A stretch of 64,000 nt of DNA from Chryseobacterium jejuense (GTDB lineage Bacteria; Bacteroidota; Bacteroidia; Flavobacteriales; Weeksellaceae): assembly GCF_017877355.1 (NCBI RefSeq), contig NZ_JAGIPR010000001.1, forward strand, positions 372,001 to 436,000, given 5' to 3'. Each line of letters begins with the position of its first letter. The stretch's first letter is position 1. Shown piece after piece: positions 55,844-64,000 of this stretch. A model generated the notes under the pieces. It worked only from the letters and a program-made list of their open reading frames with translations, was not told the origin of the DNA and ran no database searches. The translations under genes were made by a program, and so were the position numbers.

Positions 55844-56005
55844 TTATGGTACATATGGAATACATCTGCAAGAGCAAGGTATACCAAGCTCTGGATCACA
55901 TATAGCCATATCGTCACAAGTATGCAAATAGCCCGCTGGGCAGTAATCAACTCCTCCTTTAATAGATTTTAAGTTATCTCTTGTAACTCTTTTTAAGTTC
56001 TTCAT
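55844..56005 (-). CDS. double-glycine bacteriocin-like peptide
   Basis: 53 aa. MKNLKRVTRDNLKSIKGG is a leader with the GG cleavage site typical of Bacteroidota bacteriocin-like or natural-product peptides, and the 35-residue core VDYCPAGYLHTCDDMAICDP, ELGIPCSCRCIPYVP has six cysteines. A close relative of the leader occurs at 58604. No dedicated peptidase-transporter is in the window. It lies immediately beyond the outer end of the CRISPR array and has its own terminator. Confidence 0.7.
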   Translation of the reverse strand: MKNLKRVTRDNLKSIKGGVDYCPAGYLHTCDDMAICDPELGIPCSCRCIPYVP

Positions 56006-56241
56006 GGTATAATTTTAATTTGTGAGTGCTAAATATATAAATTATTCTTTATTTAGGGATTTAACATAAGGATATTTTTGTAAATATCTCAAGATGTCTT
56101 TAAAGCAAACAGAAAAAAAATAGTATGATGAAATAAATATTTCCAGTTTTCGTTTATTTTTTACCATGTTATAATTTCTAACGTTGGTAAGAAAAATTAC
56201 ATTTCTTGATGTATGATAAGAGAAGCCCCATAAGGTTTTTC

Positions 56242-56249
56242 TATTTTTG
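56242..56249 (+). promoter_or_regulatory. -7 box of the YceI gene
   Basis: TATTTTTG, a full -7 match, 40 nt before the ATG. Confidence 0.55.
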
Positions 56250-56288
56250 TACCCGAAAACAATAAACTTTTTTAAACAGTTCAATAAT

Positions 56289-56966
56289 ATGAAAAAAATT
56301 AGCGTAATTGCATTAGTAGGAGTAGGATTGCTTTTAGCATCATGTGATAAAGGAAAATCTGCAGATACTGCAGCAACAGCTCAGGAACAAACCGTAGCAG
56401 AAAGCAAAGGTGAAACTTTGGCAGTAGATGCAGTAGGTTCAGTAGTAAACTGGAAAGCTTTCCATAAAGGAGGTATGGCACCTCGTTGGGGAACACTTGC
56501 TGTAAAGTCTGGAGATATCAGTGTTGATGGAGGTCAGGTTTCCGCAGGAAACTTTATCATTGATATGAACTCAATCAAGGTAGATCCTGCATCAGTAACT
56601 GAAAAAGATAAAAAACCTGCAGATCTTGAAGCTCACCTTAAAAACCCTGATTTCTTTGATGTAGCGAAAAATCCTACTTCAGATTTCAAAATTACAAGTG
56701 TTGCAGATTTGAAAGAAGCACCAAAAGACGCTGTAGCAGGAGCTAATAAAACCGTAAGCGGAAACCTTACATTATCAGGAAAAACAATGAATGTTACTTT
56801 TCCTGCTAAAGTAGATGTAGCTGAAAACTCAGCTGCTATTCAGGCTAAATTTACTGTAAACAGAGCAGATTGGGGAATCAAATTCGGAACTTCTGAAGCA
56901 GATCCTGCAGAATGGATGATTAGCAAAGACATCGAAATTGCTATTGATGTAAAAGCTAAAAAATAG
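56289..56966 (+). CDS. YceI-family lipoprotein
   Basis: 225 aa from the ATG at 56289. The signal ends GLLLASC with Cys as lipobox, then an Ala/Gln-rich linker to residue 45. The YceI lipocalin-like fold follows: SVVNWKAFHKGG, GNFIIDMNSIKV, DLEAHLKNPDFFDVAKNPTS, VSGNLTLSGKTMNVTFP and WGIKFGTSEADPAEW. These proteins bind polyisoprenoid lipids. A terminator follows at 56993-57020. Confidence 0.9.
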   Translation: MKKISVIALVGVGLLLASCDKGKSADTAATAQEQTVAESKGETLAVDAVGSVVNWKAFHKGGMAPRWGTLAVKSGDISVDGGQVSAGNFIIDMNSIKVDPASVTEKDKKPADLEAHLKNPDFFDVAKNPTSDFKITSVADLKEAPKDAVAGANKTVSGNLTLSGKTMNVTFPAKVDVAENSAAIQAKFTVNRADWGIKFGTSEADPAEWMISKDIEIAIDVKAKK

Positions 56967-56992
56967 GTTAATCAATTTTTTTGATAATATAC

Positions 56993-57020
56993 AGAGCTGT
57001 CTTATTCAAGGCAGCTCTTT
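56993..57020 (+). terminator. intrinsic terminator of the YceI gene
   Basis: AGAGCTG and CAGCTCT pair around TCTTATTCAAGG, then TTTAGTTT. Confidence 0.65.
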
Positions 57021-57118
57021 TAGTTTGTGTCTATTTTTAACCTTTTTTAGGAGTTTATAACATCCGGACGGCATTATTTTTTCTTTCTATTAAAGATAAC
57101 ACCCAAAATCATAATATC

Positions 57119-57667
57119 ATGTCAAAAAAAATTGCAATTCTGGTGACAAACGGCTTTGAAGAAAGTGAACTTCAATCACCCAAAGAACATTTGGAGCAGC
57201 AGGGATGGACAGCTCATATTGTAAGTCCTGAATCAGGAACCATCAGATCATGGGCAGAAAAAGACTGGGGAAAAGACTATCGTGTTGACAAAACGCTGGA
57301 TGAAGTAACGGCTTCTGAATATGATGCTTTAGTGTTACCCGGTGGTGTCATTAATCCGGATCAGTTAAGAACAAACGGACAGGCTCTGTCATTCGTGAGG
57401 GATTTTTTTATACAGAATAAACCCGTTGCAGCTATTTGCCATGGACCGCAGGTTTTAATCAATGCAAAGGTGGTTAATGGAAGAAGTATGACTTCCGTAA
57501 AATCGATCAGTAAAGATCTTATTAATGCCGGAGCCCATTGGGAAGATAAGGAAGTGATGGTAGATAATGGGCTGGTAACAAGCAGAGCTCCAAAAGACCT
57601 TCCTGCTTTTAATGCTAAAATGATAGAAGAATTTAAAGAAGGAAAACATGCGGGCCAAGTCTTATAG
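57119..57667 (+). CDS. DJ-1/PfpI-family protein
   Basis: 182 aa. KIAILVTNGFEESELQSPKE starts the flavodoxin-like fold with the conserved Glu of the nucleophile elbow region, and PVAAICHGPQVLINA carries the nucleophilic Cys with the adjacent His. This is the YhbO/PfpI group (type 1 glutamine amidotransferase-like), linked to protein and DNA deglycation or stress protection. A 30-bp terminator follows, with CCCG-AATTTT arms (57691-57720). Confidence 0.88.
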   Translation: MSKKIAILVTNGFEESELQSPKEHLEQQGWTAHIVSPESGTIRSWAEKDWGKDYRVDKTLDEVTASEYDALVLPGGVINPDQLRTNGQALSFVRDFFIQNKPVAAICHGPQVLINAKVVNGRSMTSVKSISKDLINAGAHWEDKEVMVDNGLVTSRAPKDLPAFNAKMIEEFKEGKHAGQVL

Positions 57668-57690
57668 CCTGTATCTAAAACTTTGTAAAA

Positions 57691-57720
57691 CCCGTAATTT
57701 TAAAATTCCGGGCTTTTTTT
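57691..57720 (+). terminator. intrinsic terminator of the DJ-1/PfpI gene
   Basis: CCCGTAATTTT and AAAATTCCGGG pair with one mismatch, followed by C and seven T. Confidence 0.7.
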
Positions 57721-57768
57721 ATAAGGGGTGAAATATATTTTAAAAATATTGCTGATGTTAAAAACTGA

Positions 57769-58161
<393 letters not shown>

Positions 58162-58266
58162 TTATGCTGATAAATATTATAAATGTCTTGTGGAGCATCT
58201 GACATTTATTAGGAAGCATTCTCATATATAAATTAAACTTTATTTTTGCAGCAAATTAATTGTAGT

Positions 58267-58518
58267 ATGATTCCTTTTCTGCTGATTGCCAACCTTATTA
58301 CCTTCGGAGTTTTCGGATTTGATAAACTACAGGCTAAAAGACATCAATGGCGAATTTCCGAGAATGCTCTTTTAGGTCTTTCATTGATAGGCGTTATAGG
58401 TGCGGCTTCAGGAATGATCGTCTTTAACCATAAGGTTTCTAAAAAATCTTTTCTGGTGAAGTTTTTTCTGGTGGTTTTAATTGATGTTGTATTGTTATAT
58501 CGATTAATAAGACATTGA
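58267..58518 (+). CDS. DUF1294 small membrane protein
   Basis: 83 aa from the ATG at 58267. Two or three membrane helices flank a conserved loop: FDKLQAKRHQWRISENALLG, then LIGVIGAASGMIVFNHKVSK, matching the DUF1294 pattern DKxxAxxxxxRixExxLL...GaxxGMxxxxHKtxK. Function unknown. Confidence 0.75.
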   Translation: MIPFLLIANLITFGVFGFDKLQAKRHQWRISENALLGLSLIGVIGAASGMIVFNHKVSKKSFLVKFFLVVLIDVVLLYRLIRH

Positions 58519-58603
58519 TGGATAATATTTAATTAAGAGAGATGTTTTTTTGAATCCGGTTTTTTCTTACATTTATTATTCAATAACCAAAAACAATATA
58601 ACT

Positions 58604-58810
58604 ATGAAAAAACTAAGAAAAATTGCCAGAAATGAAATGAGAAACGTTCAGGGAGGAATTGCAAAAGGAATGGTAAGATGTAAGGATCCGGATACTTGTG
58701 CAGTCAGATGGGGATGGCCTACAGGGCTCTCCAGTAATTGTAATGATATGGACATTATATGTGGAAGCGCACCTGCTGTAGATCCATGTGAAACGTCTTT
58801 ATGTATATAG
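58604..58810 (+). CDS. double-glycine bacteriocin-like peptide
   Basis: 68 aa from the ATG at 58604. The leader MKKLRKIARNEMRNVQGG matches the leader of the peptide at 55844-56005 in length, Lys/Arg pattern and GG site. The core (IAKGMVRCKDPDTCAVRWGW, then PTGLSSNCNDMDIICGSAPA) has six cysteines. A TTG-initiated extension upstream is unlikely. A strong terminator follows (58818-58843). Confidence 0.7.
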   Translation: MKKLRKIARNEMRNVQGGIAKGMVRCKDPDTCAVRWGWPTGLSSNCNDMDIICGSAPAVDPCETSLCI

Positions 58811-58817
58811 CAGCCCA

Positions 58818-58843
58818 AGAGTGTTTTAGAACACTCTTTTTTT
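58818..58843 (+). terminator. intrinsic terminator of the small peptide gene
   Basis: AGAGTGTT and AACACTCT pair perfectly around TTAG, followed by seven T. Confidence 0.85.
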
Positions 58844-58918
58844 ATGCCTCTGTAAACGTGTATTTTAAACAGAATATTAATTATTTATTTAATAGAATTG
58901 TTTTTCATTAAAAATCAC

Positions 58919-58926
58919 TATTTTTG
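58919..58926 (+). promoter_or_regulatory. -7 box of the typA gene
   Basis: TATTTTTG, a full -7 match, 19 nt before the ATG. Confidence 0.55.
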
Positions 58927-58944
58927 CACTCGTAAAAATCCTAT

Positions 58945-60750
58945 ATGCAAAACATTAGAAATATTGCGATTATCGCACACGTTGACCACGGGAAGACGAC
59001 TTTGGTTGACAAAATCATCCACGCTACTAATATTTTCAGAGAAAATCAGGAGAGTGGAGAATTAATTATGGATAACAATGATCTTGAAAGAGAAAGAGGG
59101 ATCACCATCTTATCCAAGAATATTTCTGTTACTTATAAAGACACTAAAATTAACGTAATTGATACTCCTGGTCACGCGGATTTCGGTGGAGAAGTAGAGA
59201 GAGTATTAAAAATGGCTGACGGAGTTATCCTGTTAGTGGACGCGTTCGAAGGACCAATGCCACAAACAAGATTCGTACTTCAGAAAGCTTTAGAATTAGG
59301 ATTGAGACCATTAGTGGTTATCAATAAAGTAGATAAACCAAACTGTCGTCCGGACGAAGTTCACGATCAGGTATTTGATTTATTCTTCAACCTTGAAGCT
59401 ACTGAGGAGCAATTAGACTTCCCAACATTCTATGGTTCTTCTAAGCAAGGTTGGTTCAATACTTCATTAGAGCAAACTGAAGATATCTTACCATTATTAG
59501 ATGGTATTTTACAATATGTTCCTGAGCCTAAAGTAACTGAAGGAAACCTTCAGATGCAGATTACTTCTCTTGATTTCTCTTCATTCTTAGGAAGAATTGC
59601 AATCGGAAAAGTAACAAGAGGAGAGATCAAAGAATCTCAATGGATTGGTCTTGCACAGGCAGATGGTAAAGTTGTGAAAGGTAAAGTTAAAGAACTTTAT
59701 GTTTTCGAAGGATTAGGAAAGAAAAAAGTAACTGAAGTACAAGCAGGAGATATCTGTGCTGTAGTAGGTTTCGATGCATTCCAGATTGGAGATTCTTTCG
59801 TAGATCTTGAAAATCCTGAGCCATTGGAAAGAACGGCTATTGATGAGCCTACATTGAACATGACGTTCTCTATCAACAATTCACCTTTCTTCGGGAAAGA
59901 TGGTAAATATGTTACTTCTAACCACCTGAAAGAAAGATTAACAAAAGAATTAGAGAAAAACTTAGCATTAAGAGTTCAACAAACTGATGATGCTAACACT
60001 TTCTTAGTTTTCGGTAGAGGTATTCTTCACTTATCAGTTTTAATTGAAACGATGAGAAGAGAAGGGTATGAAATGACAATCGGCCAGCCACAGGTTATCT
60101 TAAGAGAAATTGACGGAGTAAACTGTGAGCCTTATGAATCTTTAGTAGTTGATGTTCCTGAAGAGTATGCATCAAGAGTTATCGACTTAGCTACTCAGAG
60201 AAAAGGTGACCTTCACATTATGGAAACTAAAGGAGAGATGCAGCACATGGAATTCGAAATTCCTTCAAGAGGTTTGATCGGATTACGTTCTCAAATGTTG
60301 ACAGCTACTGCAGGTGAAGCTATTATGGCACACCGTTTCACAGAATACAAGCCTTTCAAAGGAGCTATTCCTGGAAGAAATAATGGAGTATTGATTAGCA
60401 AAACTACAGGTCCTGCTACAGAATATTCAATTGCAAAACTACAGGATAGAGGTAAGTTCTTCGTGGATCCGGGTGAGGAAATCTACACAGGGATGATTAT
60501 TGGAGAGCAAAACAAACCTGGAGATCTTGTTGTAAACATCGTAGAAGCAAAACAGTTGAACAACATGAGAGCTTCTGGAAAAGATAAAGATACTGGTGTT
60601 GCACCGAAAATCTTATTCTCTCTTGAAGAATGTATGGAATACATCCAGGCTGACGAAGCGATCGAGGTAACTCCGAACTTCATCAGAATGAGAAAGAAAA
60701 TCCTTTCAGAAGAAGAAAGAAAAAGAGTTGAAAGATCAGGAAAAGCTTAA
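58945..60750 (+). CDS. typA: TypA/BipA ribosome-associated GTPase
   Basis: 601 aa. NIAIIAHVDHGKTTLVDKII (P-loop), GITILSKNIS (switch I), DTPGHADFGGE (G3), VINKVDK (G4) and the later EF-G-like domains and C-terminal BipA-specific part (RMRKKILSEEERKRVE) are complete. It binds the ribosome and aids assembly at low temperature or stress. It has codon use typical of highly expressed genes (many CTT/TTC and GGA, few rare codons). Confidence 0.96.
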   Translation: MQNIRNIAIIAHVDHGKTTLVDKIIHATNIFRENQESGELIMDNNDLERERGITILSKNISVTYKDTKINVIDTPGHADFGGEVERVLKMADGVILLVDAFEGPMPQTRFVLQKALELGLRPLVVINKVDKPNCRPDEVHDQVFDLFFNLEATEEQLDFPTFYGSSKQGWFNTSLEQTEDILPLLDGILQYVPEPKVTEGNLQMQITSLDFSSFLGRIAIGKVTRGEIKESQWIGLAQADGKVVKGKVKELYVFEGLGKKKVTEVQAGDICAVVGFDAFQIGDSFVDLENPEPLERTAIDEPTLNMTFSINNSPFFGKDGKYVTSNHLKERLTKELEKNLALRVQQTDDANTFLVFGRGILHLSVLIETMRREGYEMTIGQPQVILREIDGVNCEPYESLVVDVPEEYASRVIDLATQRKGDLHIMETKGEMQHMEFEIPSRGLIGLRSQMLTATAGEAIMAHRFTEYKPFKGAIPGRNNGVLISKTTGPATEYSIAKLQDRGKFFVDPGEEIYTGMIIGEQNKPGDLVVNIVEAKQLNNMRASGKDKDTGVAPKILFSLEECMEYIQADEAIEVTPNFIRMRKKILSEEERKRVERSGKA

Positions 60751-60782
60751 TTATTTCTGATTTAAAATCAAAATCATATAGA

Positions 60783-60810
60783 AAAGCCTCGAATTTTTCG
60801 AGGCTTTTTT
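60783..60810 (+). terminator. intrinsic terminator of typA
   Basis: AAGCCTCGAA and TTCGAGGCTT pair around TTT, followed by TTTTT. Confidence 0.8.
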
Positions 60811-60891
60811 TCTAAATAATCGGAAAAATTGTTTATTTTTTCAAAAGAATATCCGAAATATCAAAATATAATTTAAAGTAGTTTTACGGCT

Positions 60892-62505
60892 ATGAAAATG
60901 AGTAAACTAAAACTTATCGTTTTATTGGGAGTTCTTGCGTCTTACAGTACCTCATGTTCCGTTCAGAACAATGTTACGAAGACTCCTCCTGTTAAAAATA
61001 CAACAAAACCAAACTCCAACAATACTACAACCCAGCCAAAACCTCCTGTAGCAGTAAAGCCAACAACAGGAACGTCAACGGAAGAAACGTTCAGAACCAC
61101 TCTTCCTGAAATCAAAAGAGAGTTTCGTGGCGCATGGATTGCCAGCGTTGCCAATATCAACTGGCCGTCAAAAAACAACCTGACTGTAGAGCAGCAGAAA
61201 GCTGAAGCCATCAGTATGCTGGATATGTTGAAAGATAATAACTTCAATGCTGCTATTTTTCAGATCAGACCCTCTGCAGATGCTTTATACACAAGTAATA
61301 TTGAACCCTGGTCTTACTTCTTGACCGGAGAAACAGGGACGGCACCTTATCCAAGCTATGATCCGTTATTATTCTGGACCGAAGAAGCTCATAAAAGAGG
61401 GCTGGAGTTACACGTTTGGTTGAATCCTTATCGTGCTCATCATACTAACGGTGGTACAGTGAATAAGATGTCTATGGCCAATAGAATGTCTGACCTTGTC
61501 GTGAGATTAAAAAACGGGATGTATTGGTTTGATCCGGCTAACCCGAAAACACAGGATCACGTATCCAACGTAGTAAAGGATATTGTGAAAAGATATGATA
61601 TTGATGCGATTCACTTTGATGATTATTTCTATCCATACGCTACTTACAACAAAGGAGCAGATTTCCCGGATTATGCAACATGGAGTGCTTATCAAAGCAG
61701 TGGTGGAACTTTATCAAGAGCAGACTGGAGAAGAGATAACGTCAATAAATTTGTAGAACGAATCTATAAAGAGATTCATGCAGAAAAAAATAATGTAAGA
61801 TTTGGAATCAGTCCATTTGGAATCTGGAAACCGGGATATCCGGCAGGAATTGTAGGATCTTCTCAGTTTGATGAATTGTATGCAGATGCCAAATTATGGT
61901 TAAACAAAGGTTGGGTAGACTATTTTTCGCCACAATTGTATTGGCCAATCGATTCAAAAGGGCAGGGCTTTGAAGCATTGCTGAATTGGTGGCAGTCAGA
62001 AAATACAATGAAACGTCACTTATGGCCGGGTTTGAATACAGTTGAGATTAAAACTTATGATCGTCCAACAGAAATCAAGAACCAAATTGAGATTTCCAGA
62101 CAAATATTAAAGAATAATGCAGGTGAAATTCACTGGAGTATTGCAGGATTAACTAAAAATCCGGGAATGCTTCCGACTCTTAAAAACGGTCCATACAGTG
62201 AAAAAGCATTAGTGCCGAAATCTCCATGGATCAAAACAGTTCCATTGCAGACACCAACATTATTTATTAGTGATAATGGAAGCTTTGCACAGACAAGATG
62301 GAGTGCGAAAAATGCTTCAGAAGTTTTCCAGTGGGTACTTTTCACTCAGTATGACGGAGAATGGCAAACAGAAATCTTACCATTGGATACCCTTTTCAAA
62401 GATATTTCTAAATTCAAAAATGGCAAAAAACTAAATGGAGTAGCGATCAAAGCCATTGACAGATTAGGAAACGAAAGTGACTATACGGCAAAAAAGATCA
62501 AATAA
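60892..62505 (+). CDS. GH10-like (GHL10) lipoprotein glycosidase
   Basis: 537 aa. The signal ends SYSTSC, then a Thr/Pro/Asn-rich linker to residue 75. The TIM-barrel domain starts IKREFRGAWIASVANINWPS, with WLNPYRAHHT, IDAIHFDDYFYPYATY and GISPFGIWKPGYP, the signatures of the YngK/DUF187 (GHL10) family. A C-terminal Fn3-like module (TPTLFISDNGSFAQTRWSAK) follows. These enzymes act on peptidoglycan-related or other glycans at the cell surface; substrate here unknown. Confidence 0.88.
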   Translation: MKMSKLKLIVLLGVLASYSTSCSVQNNVTKTPPVKNTTKPNSNNTTTQPKPPVAVKPTTGTSTEETFRTTLPEIKREFRGAWIASVANINWPSKNNLTVEQQKAEAISMLDMLKDNNFNAAIFQIRPSADALYTSNIEPWSYFLTGETGTAPYPSYDPLLFWTEEAHKRGLELHVWLNPYRAHHTNGGTVNKMSMANRMSDLVVRLKNGMYWFDPANPKTQDHVSNVVKDIVKRYDIDAIHFDDYFYPYATYNKGADFPDYATWSAYQSSGGTLSRADWRRDNVNKFVERIYKEIHAEKNNVRFGISPFGIWKPGYPAGIVGSSQFDELYADAKLWLNKGWVDYFSPQLYWPIDSKGQGFEALLNWWQSENTMKRHLWPGLNTVEIKTYDRPTEIKNQIEISRQILKNNAGEIHWSIAGLTKNPGMLPTLKNGPYSEKALVPKSPWIKTVPLQTPTLFISDNGSFAQTRWSAKNASEVFQWVLFTQYDGEWQTEILPLDTLFKDISKFKNGKKLNGVAIKAIDRLGNESDYTAKKIK

Positions 62506-62556
62506 AGAAAAACTAACGATGGTATTGTAAATGCTGTGTAAGTTTTAATGAATATA

Positions 62557-62589
62557 AAAGGGTTTAGCTTTAAGTTGAACCCTTTTTTT
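62557..62589 (+). terminator. intrinsic terminator of the GH10-like gene
   Basis: AAAGGGTT and AACCCTTT pair around TAGCTTTAAGTTG, followed by TTTTT. Confidence 0.75.
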
Positions 62590-62885
62590 ATCAAATTATT
62601 AGCGTTCTTGAAATGACAAGTATAGCATTTAGCCTATCATTAAACCTATCTATATAAGTACAAAGCATGTCACTTACAATAACTAAAGTGCTAAAACCTT
62701 TGTAGGTAGGGTTTTACACGAAAGTTTTCCATGTCGTTTTTTATTTTAGAATAACTATAAATTATTAATTTAAAACAAATAAAATCAATGTGATATAATT
62801 TAATTTTATCTTTTTAAAGTAAAATAAAAACCTTAGCGGAATCATTTTTGCATGAATAACCTCATAATCACCAAAATATAACATT

Positions 62886-63437
62886 ATGAATACTAACAGA
62901 CTTTCCGCAAATGTGGAAAAAGCACTTAGTGACCAAATGAATAAGGAGATTCATGCATCACACATTTTTTTATCGTATGGAATTTGGGCCGATGATAAAG
63001 GCTATCAGGGAATTGCCAATTTTCTTTACCGACACGCCCAGGAAGAAAGAAACCATTCGATCAAATTCATGGAGTACATCTTAAACCGTGGTGGAAAACC
63101 CAAAGTGGGAGTCATTCCGGCACCTCCGGCCGATCCTAAAACACTGACGGACTGTTTTAAAGGTGTTTTCAAACATGAAGTTGACAACACAACCGCCATT
63201 TACAAAATCGTAGATCTTTCCATGGCTGAAAAAGACTGGGCCACATGGAATTTTATGCAGTGGTTTGTACAGGAACAGATTGAAGAAGAAACATTAGCTC
63301 ATAACCTGATTGATAAATTAAAAATCGCAGGAGGTGACAGAGCCACAGACGAGTCTTTATTTACTCTAGATAAAACTTTGCAGGAAGCACCGAATGACGT
63401 ACCATTGGCTCAGGAAGCCACAGGAAATAATCCGTAG
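62886..63437 (+). CDS. ftnA: ferritin
   Basis: 183 aa. The four-helix bundle carries the ferroxidase ligands in MNKEIHASHIFLSYGIW, YRHAQEERNHSIKFMEYIL and VQEQIEEETLAHNLID (Glu, Glu and His pattern of bacterial FtnA). It stores iron as mineral in a 24-mer shell. A 300-nt upstream gap may carry the regulatory site; no iron-box was recognised. Confidence 0.93.
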   Translation: MNTNRLSANVEKALSDQMNKEIHASHIFLSYGIWADDKGYQGIANFLYRHAQEERNHSIKFMEYILNRGGKPKVGVIPAPPADPKTLTDCFKGVFKHEVDNTTAIYKIVDLSMAEKDWATWNFMQWFVQEQIEEETLAHNLIDKLKIAGGDRATDESLFTLDKTLQEAPNDVPLAQEATGNNP

Positions 63438-63520
63438 AAATCATCGGTAAAGTAAAAACGGTTTGAAAATCCGTCAGAATGCTGATAGATTTTTTATTAT
63501 GAAACTCCCTTAAAATTCAC

Positions 63521-63528
63521 TATCTTTG
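63521..63528 (+). promoter_or_regulatory. -7 box of the ychF promoter
   Basis: TATCTTTG is a full match to TAnnTTTG, followed by CACG; about 110 nt before the ychF ATG. Confidence 0.55.
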
Positions 63529-63635
63529 CACGCTGAAAGTTCAGGAATCAACAACTAAGGCCAGGAGGAATAAAAACTTCAAACCTTACCCATTGAACTT
63601 TTAGGACCTAAACCTTAAACTTTGAATTTTACAAT

Positions 63636-64000
63636 ATGAAATGTGGAATTGTAGGCCTACCGAATGTAGGTAAATCAACACTTTTTAACTGTCTGAGCAA
63701 CGCAAAAGCTCAATCAGCGAACTATCCTTTCTGTACTATTGAACCGAACCTGGGAACAGTTTCAGTACCGGATCAGAGATTGTTTGAACTGGAGAAAATC
63801 GTAAAACCTGAGAGAGTTTTACCAGCTGTAGTTGAGATCGTTGATATTGCAGGTCTTGTAAAAGGTGCCAGTAAAGGAGAAGGATTGGGTAACCAGTTCC
63901 TGGCAAATATTCGTGAGTGTGAGGCAATCATCCACGTTTTAAGATGTTTTGATAACGGAAATATCGTTCACGTAGAAGGTTCAGTAGATCCATTAAGAGA
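63636..64000 (+). CDS. ychF: YchF/Obg-family ATPase/GTPase (3' truncated by window)
   Basis: The visible 121 residues start [20 protein letters not shown] (P-loop), [20 protein letters not shown], then [20 protein letters not shown] (G3 region) and [20 protein letters not shown]. This is the start of YchF, a conserved ATP-binding Obg-like protein that associates with the ribosome and responds to oxidative stress. Confidence 0.93.
   Translation, partial: MKCGIVGLPNVGKSTLFNCLSNAKAQSANYPFCTIEPNLGTVSVPDQRLFELEKIVKPERVLPAVVEIVDIAGLVKGASKGEGLGNQFLANIRECEAIIHVLRCFDNGNIVHVEGSVDPLR

Overview
The window looks like a chromosomal segment of a flavobacterium close to Chryseobacterium (Bacteroidota). It is AT-rich, its promoters carry the Bacteroidota-type TAnnTTTG -7 box, and its gene content fits: secreted 'GINTxxP' proteins, type II-C Cas9, a zeaxanthin-type carotenoid cluster, double-glycine bacteriocin-like peptides and a DUF4280 PAAR-like protein. 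The genus is inferred from this character, not from a database match. No rRNA or tRNA gene was seen.

Layout. 1-8070: paralogous secreted proteins with a signal peptide, a GINT motif and a C-terminal beta-sandwich that looks C1q/TNF-like, plus a pair of small helix-turn-helix proteins. 8200-11950: a cation-pumping P-type ATPase flanked by two copies of a small membrane-anchored protein, one of them broken, and a fragment of a heme-binding protein. 12200-21800: a photoprotection island made of a MarR regulator, crtI, crtB, an SRPBCC protein, crtZ, lycopene cyclase, lipocalin, ribA, a stress-like helical protein, photolyase, ferrochelatase and a second MarR. The promoters of both MarR genes and of the photolyase share a motif. 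22400-28550: an astacin-like protease, a three-gene operon of the GINT family on the minus strand, and a decayed stretch with a broken polysaccharide-lyase-like gene. 28780-38780: a MITE-like element, a lactonase, an MFS pump with an AraC regulator, a GNAT protein divergent from a MocR regulator, two secreted peptidases and a histone H1-like protein. 39100-44900: a LysM protein, a PAAR-like protein and a large peptidoglycan-targeting effector followed by two lipoproteins that could be immunity proteins; the second lipoprotein is frameshifted. 44900-47900: a HAD phosphatase and tex.

47900-55800 is a complete type II-C CRISPR-Cas locus: tracrRNA (minus), cas9-cas1-cas2 (plus), and an array of 26 repeats and 25 spacers with an invariant 77-bp period, judged to be transcribed toward cas2. 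Between tracrRNA and cas9 lies a crRNA-like element on the minus strand. It has 15 nt identical to the crRNA-sense start of the repeat, it is followed by an intrinsic terminator, and it is preceded by 13 nt identical to the cas9 promoter across its -7 box. The spacer-like match ends exactly where the repeat-like part begins. This is what a guide that lets Cas9 repress its own promoter would look like, and it is the most interesting signal in the window.

55800-64000: a double-glycine peptide, a YceI lipoprotein, a DJ-1/PfpI protein, a small unknown protein, a DUF1294 membrane protein, a second double-glycine peptide, typA/bipA, a GH10-like lipoprotein, ferritin, and the start of ychF at the edge.
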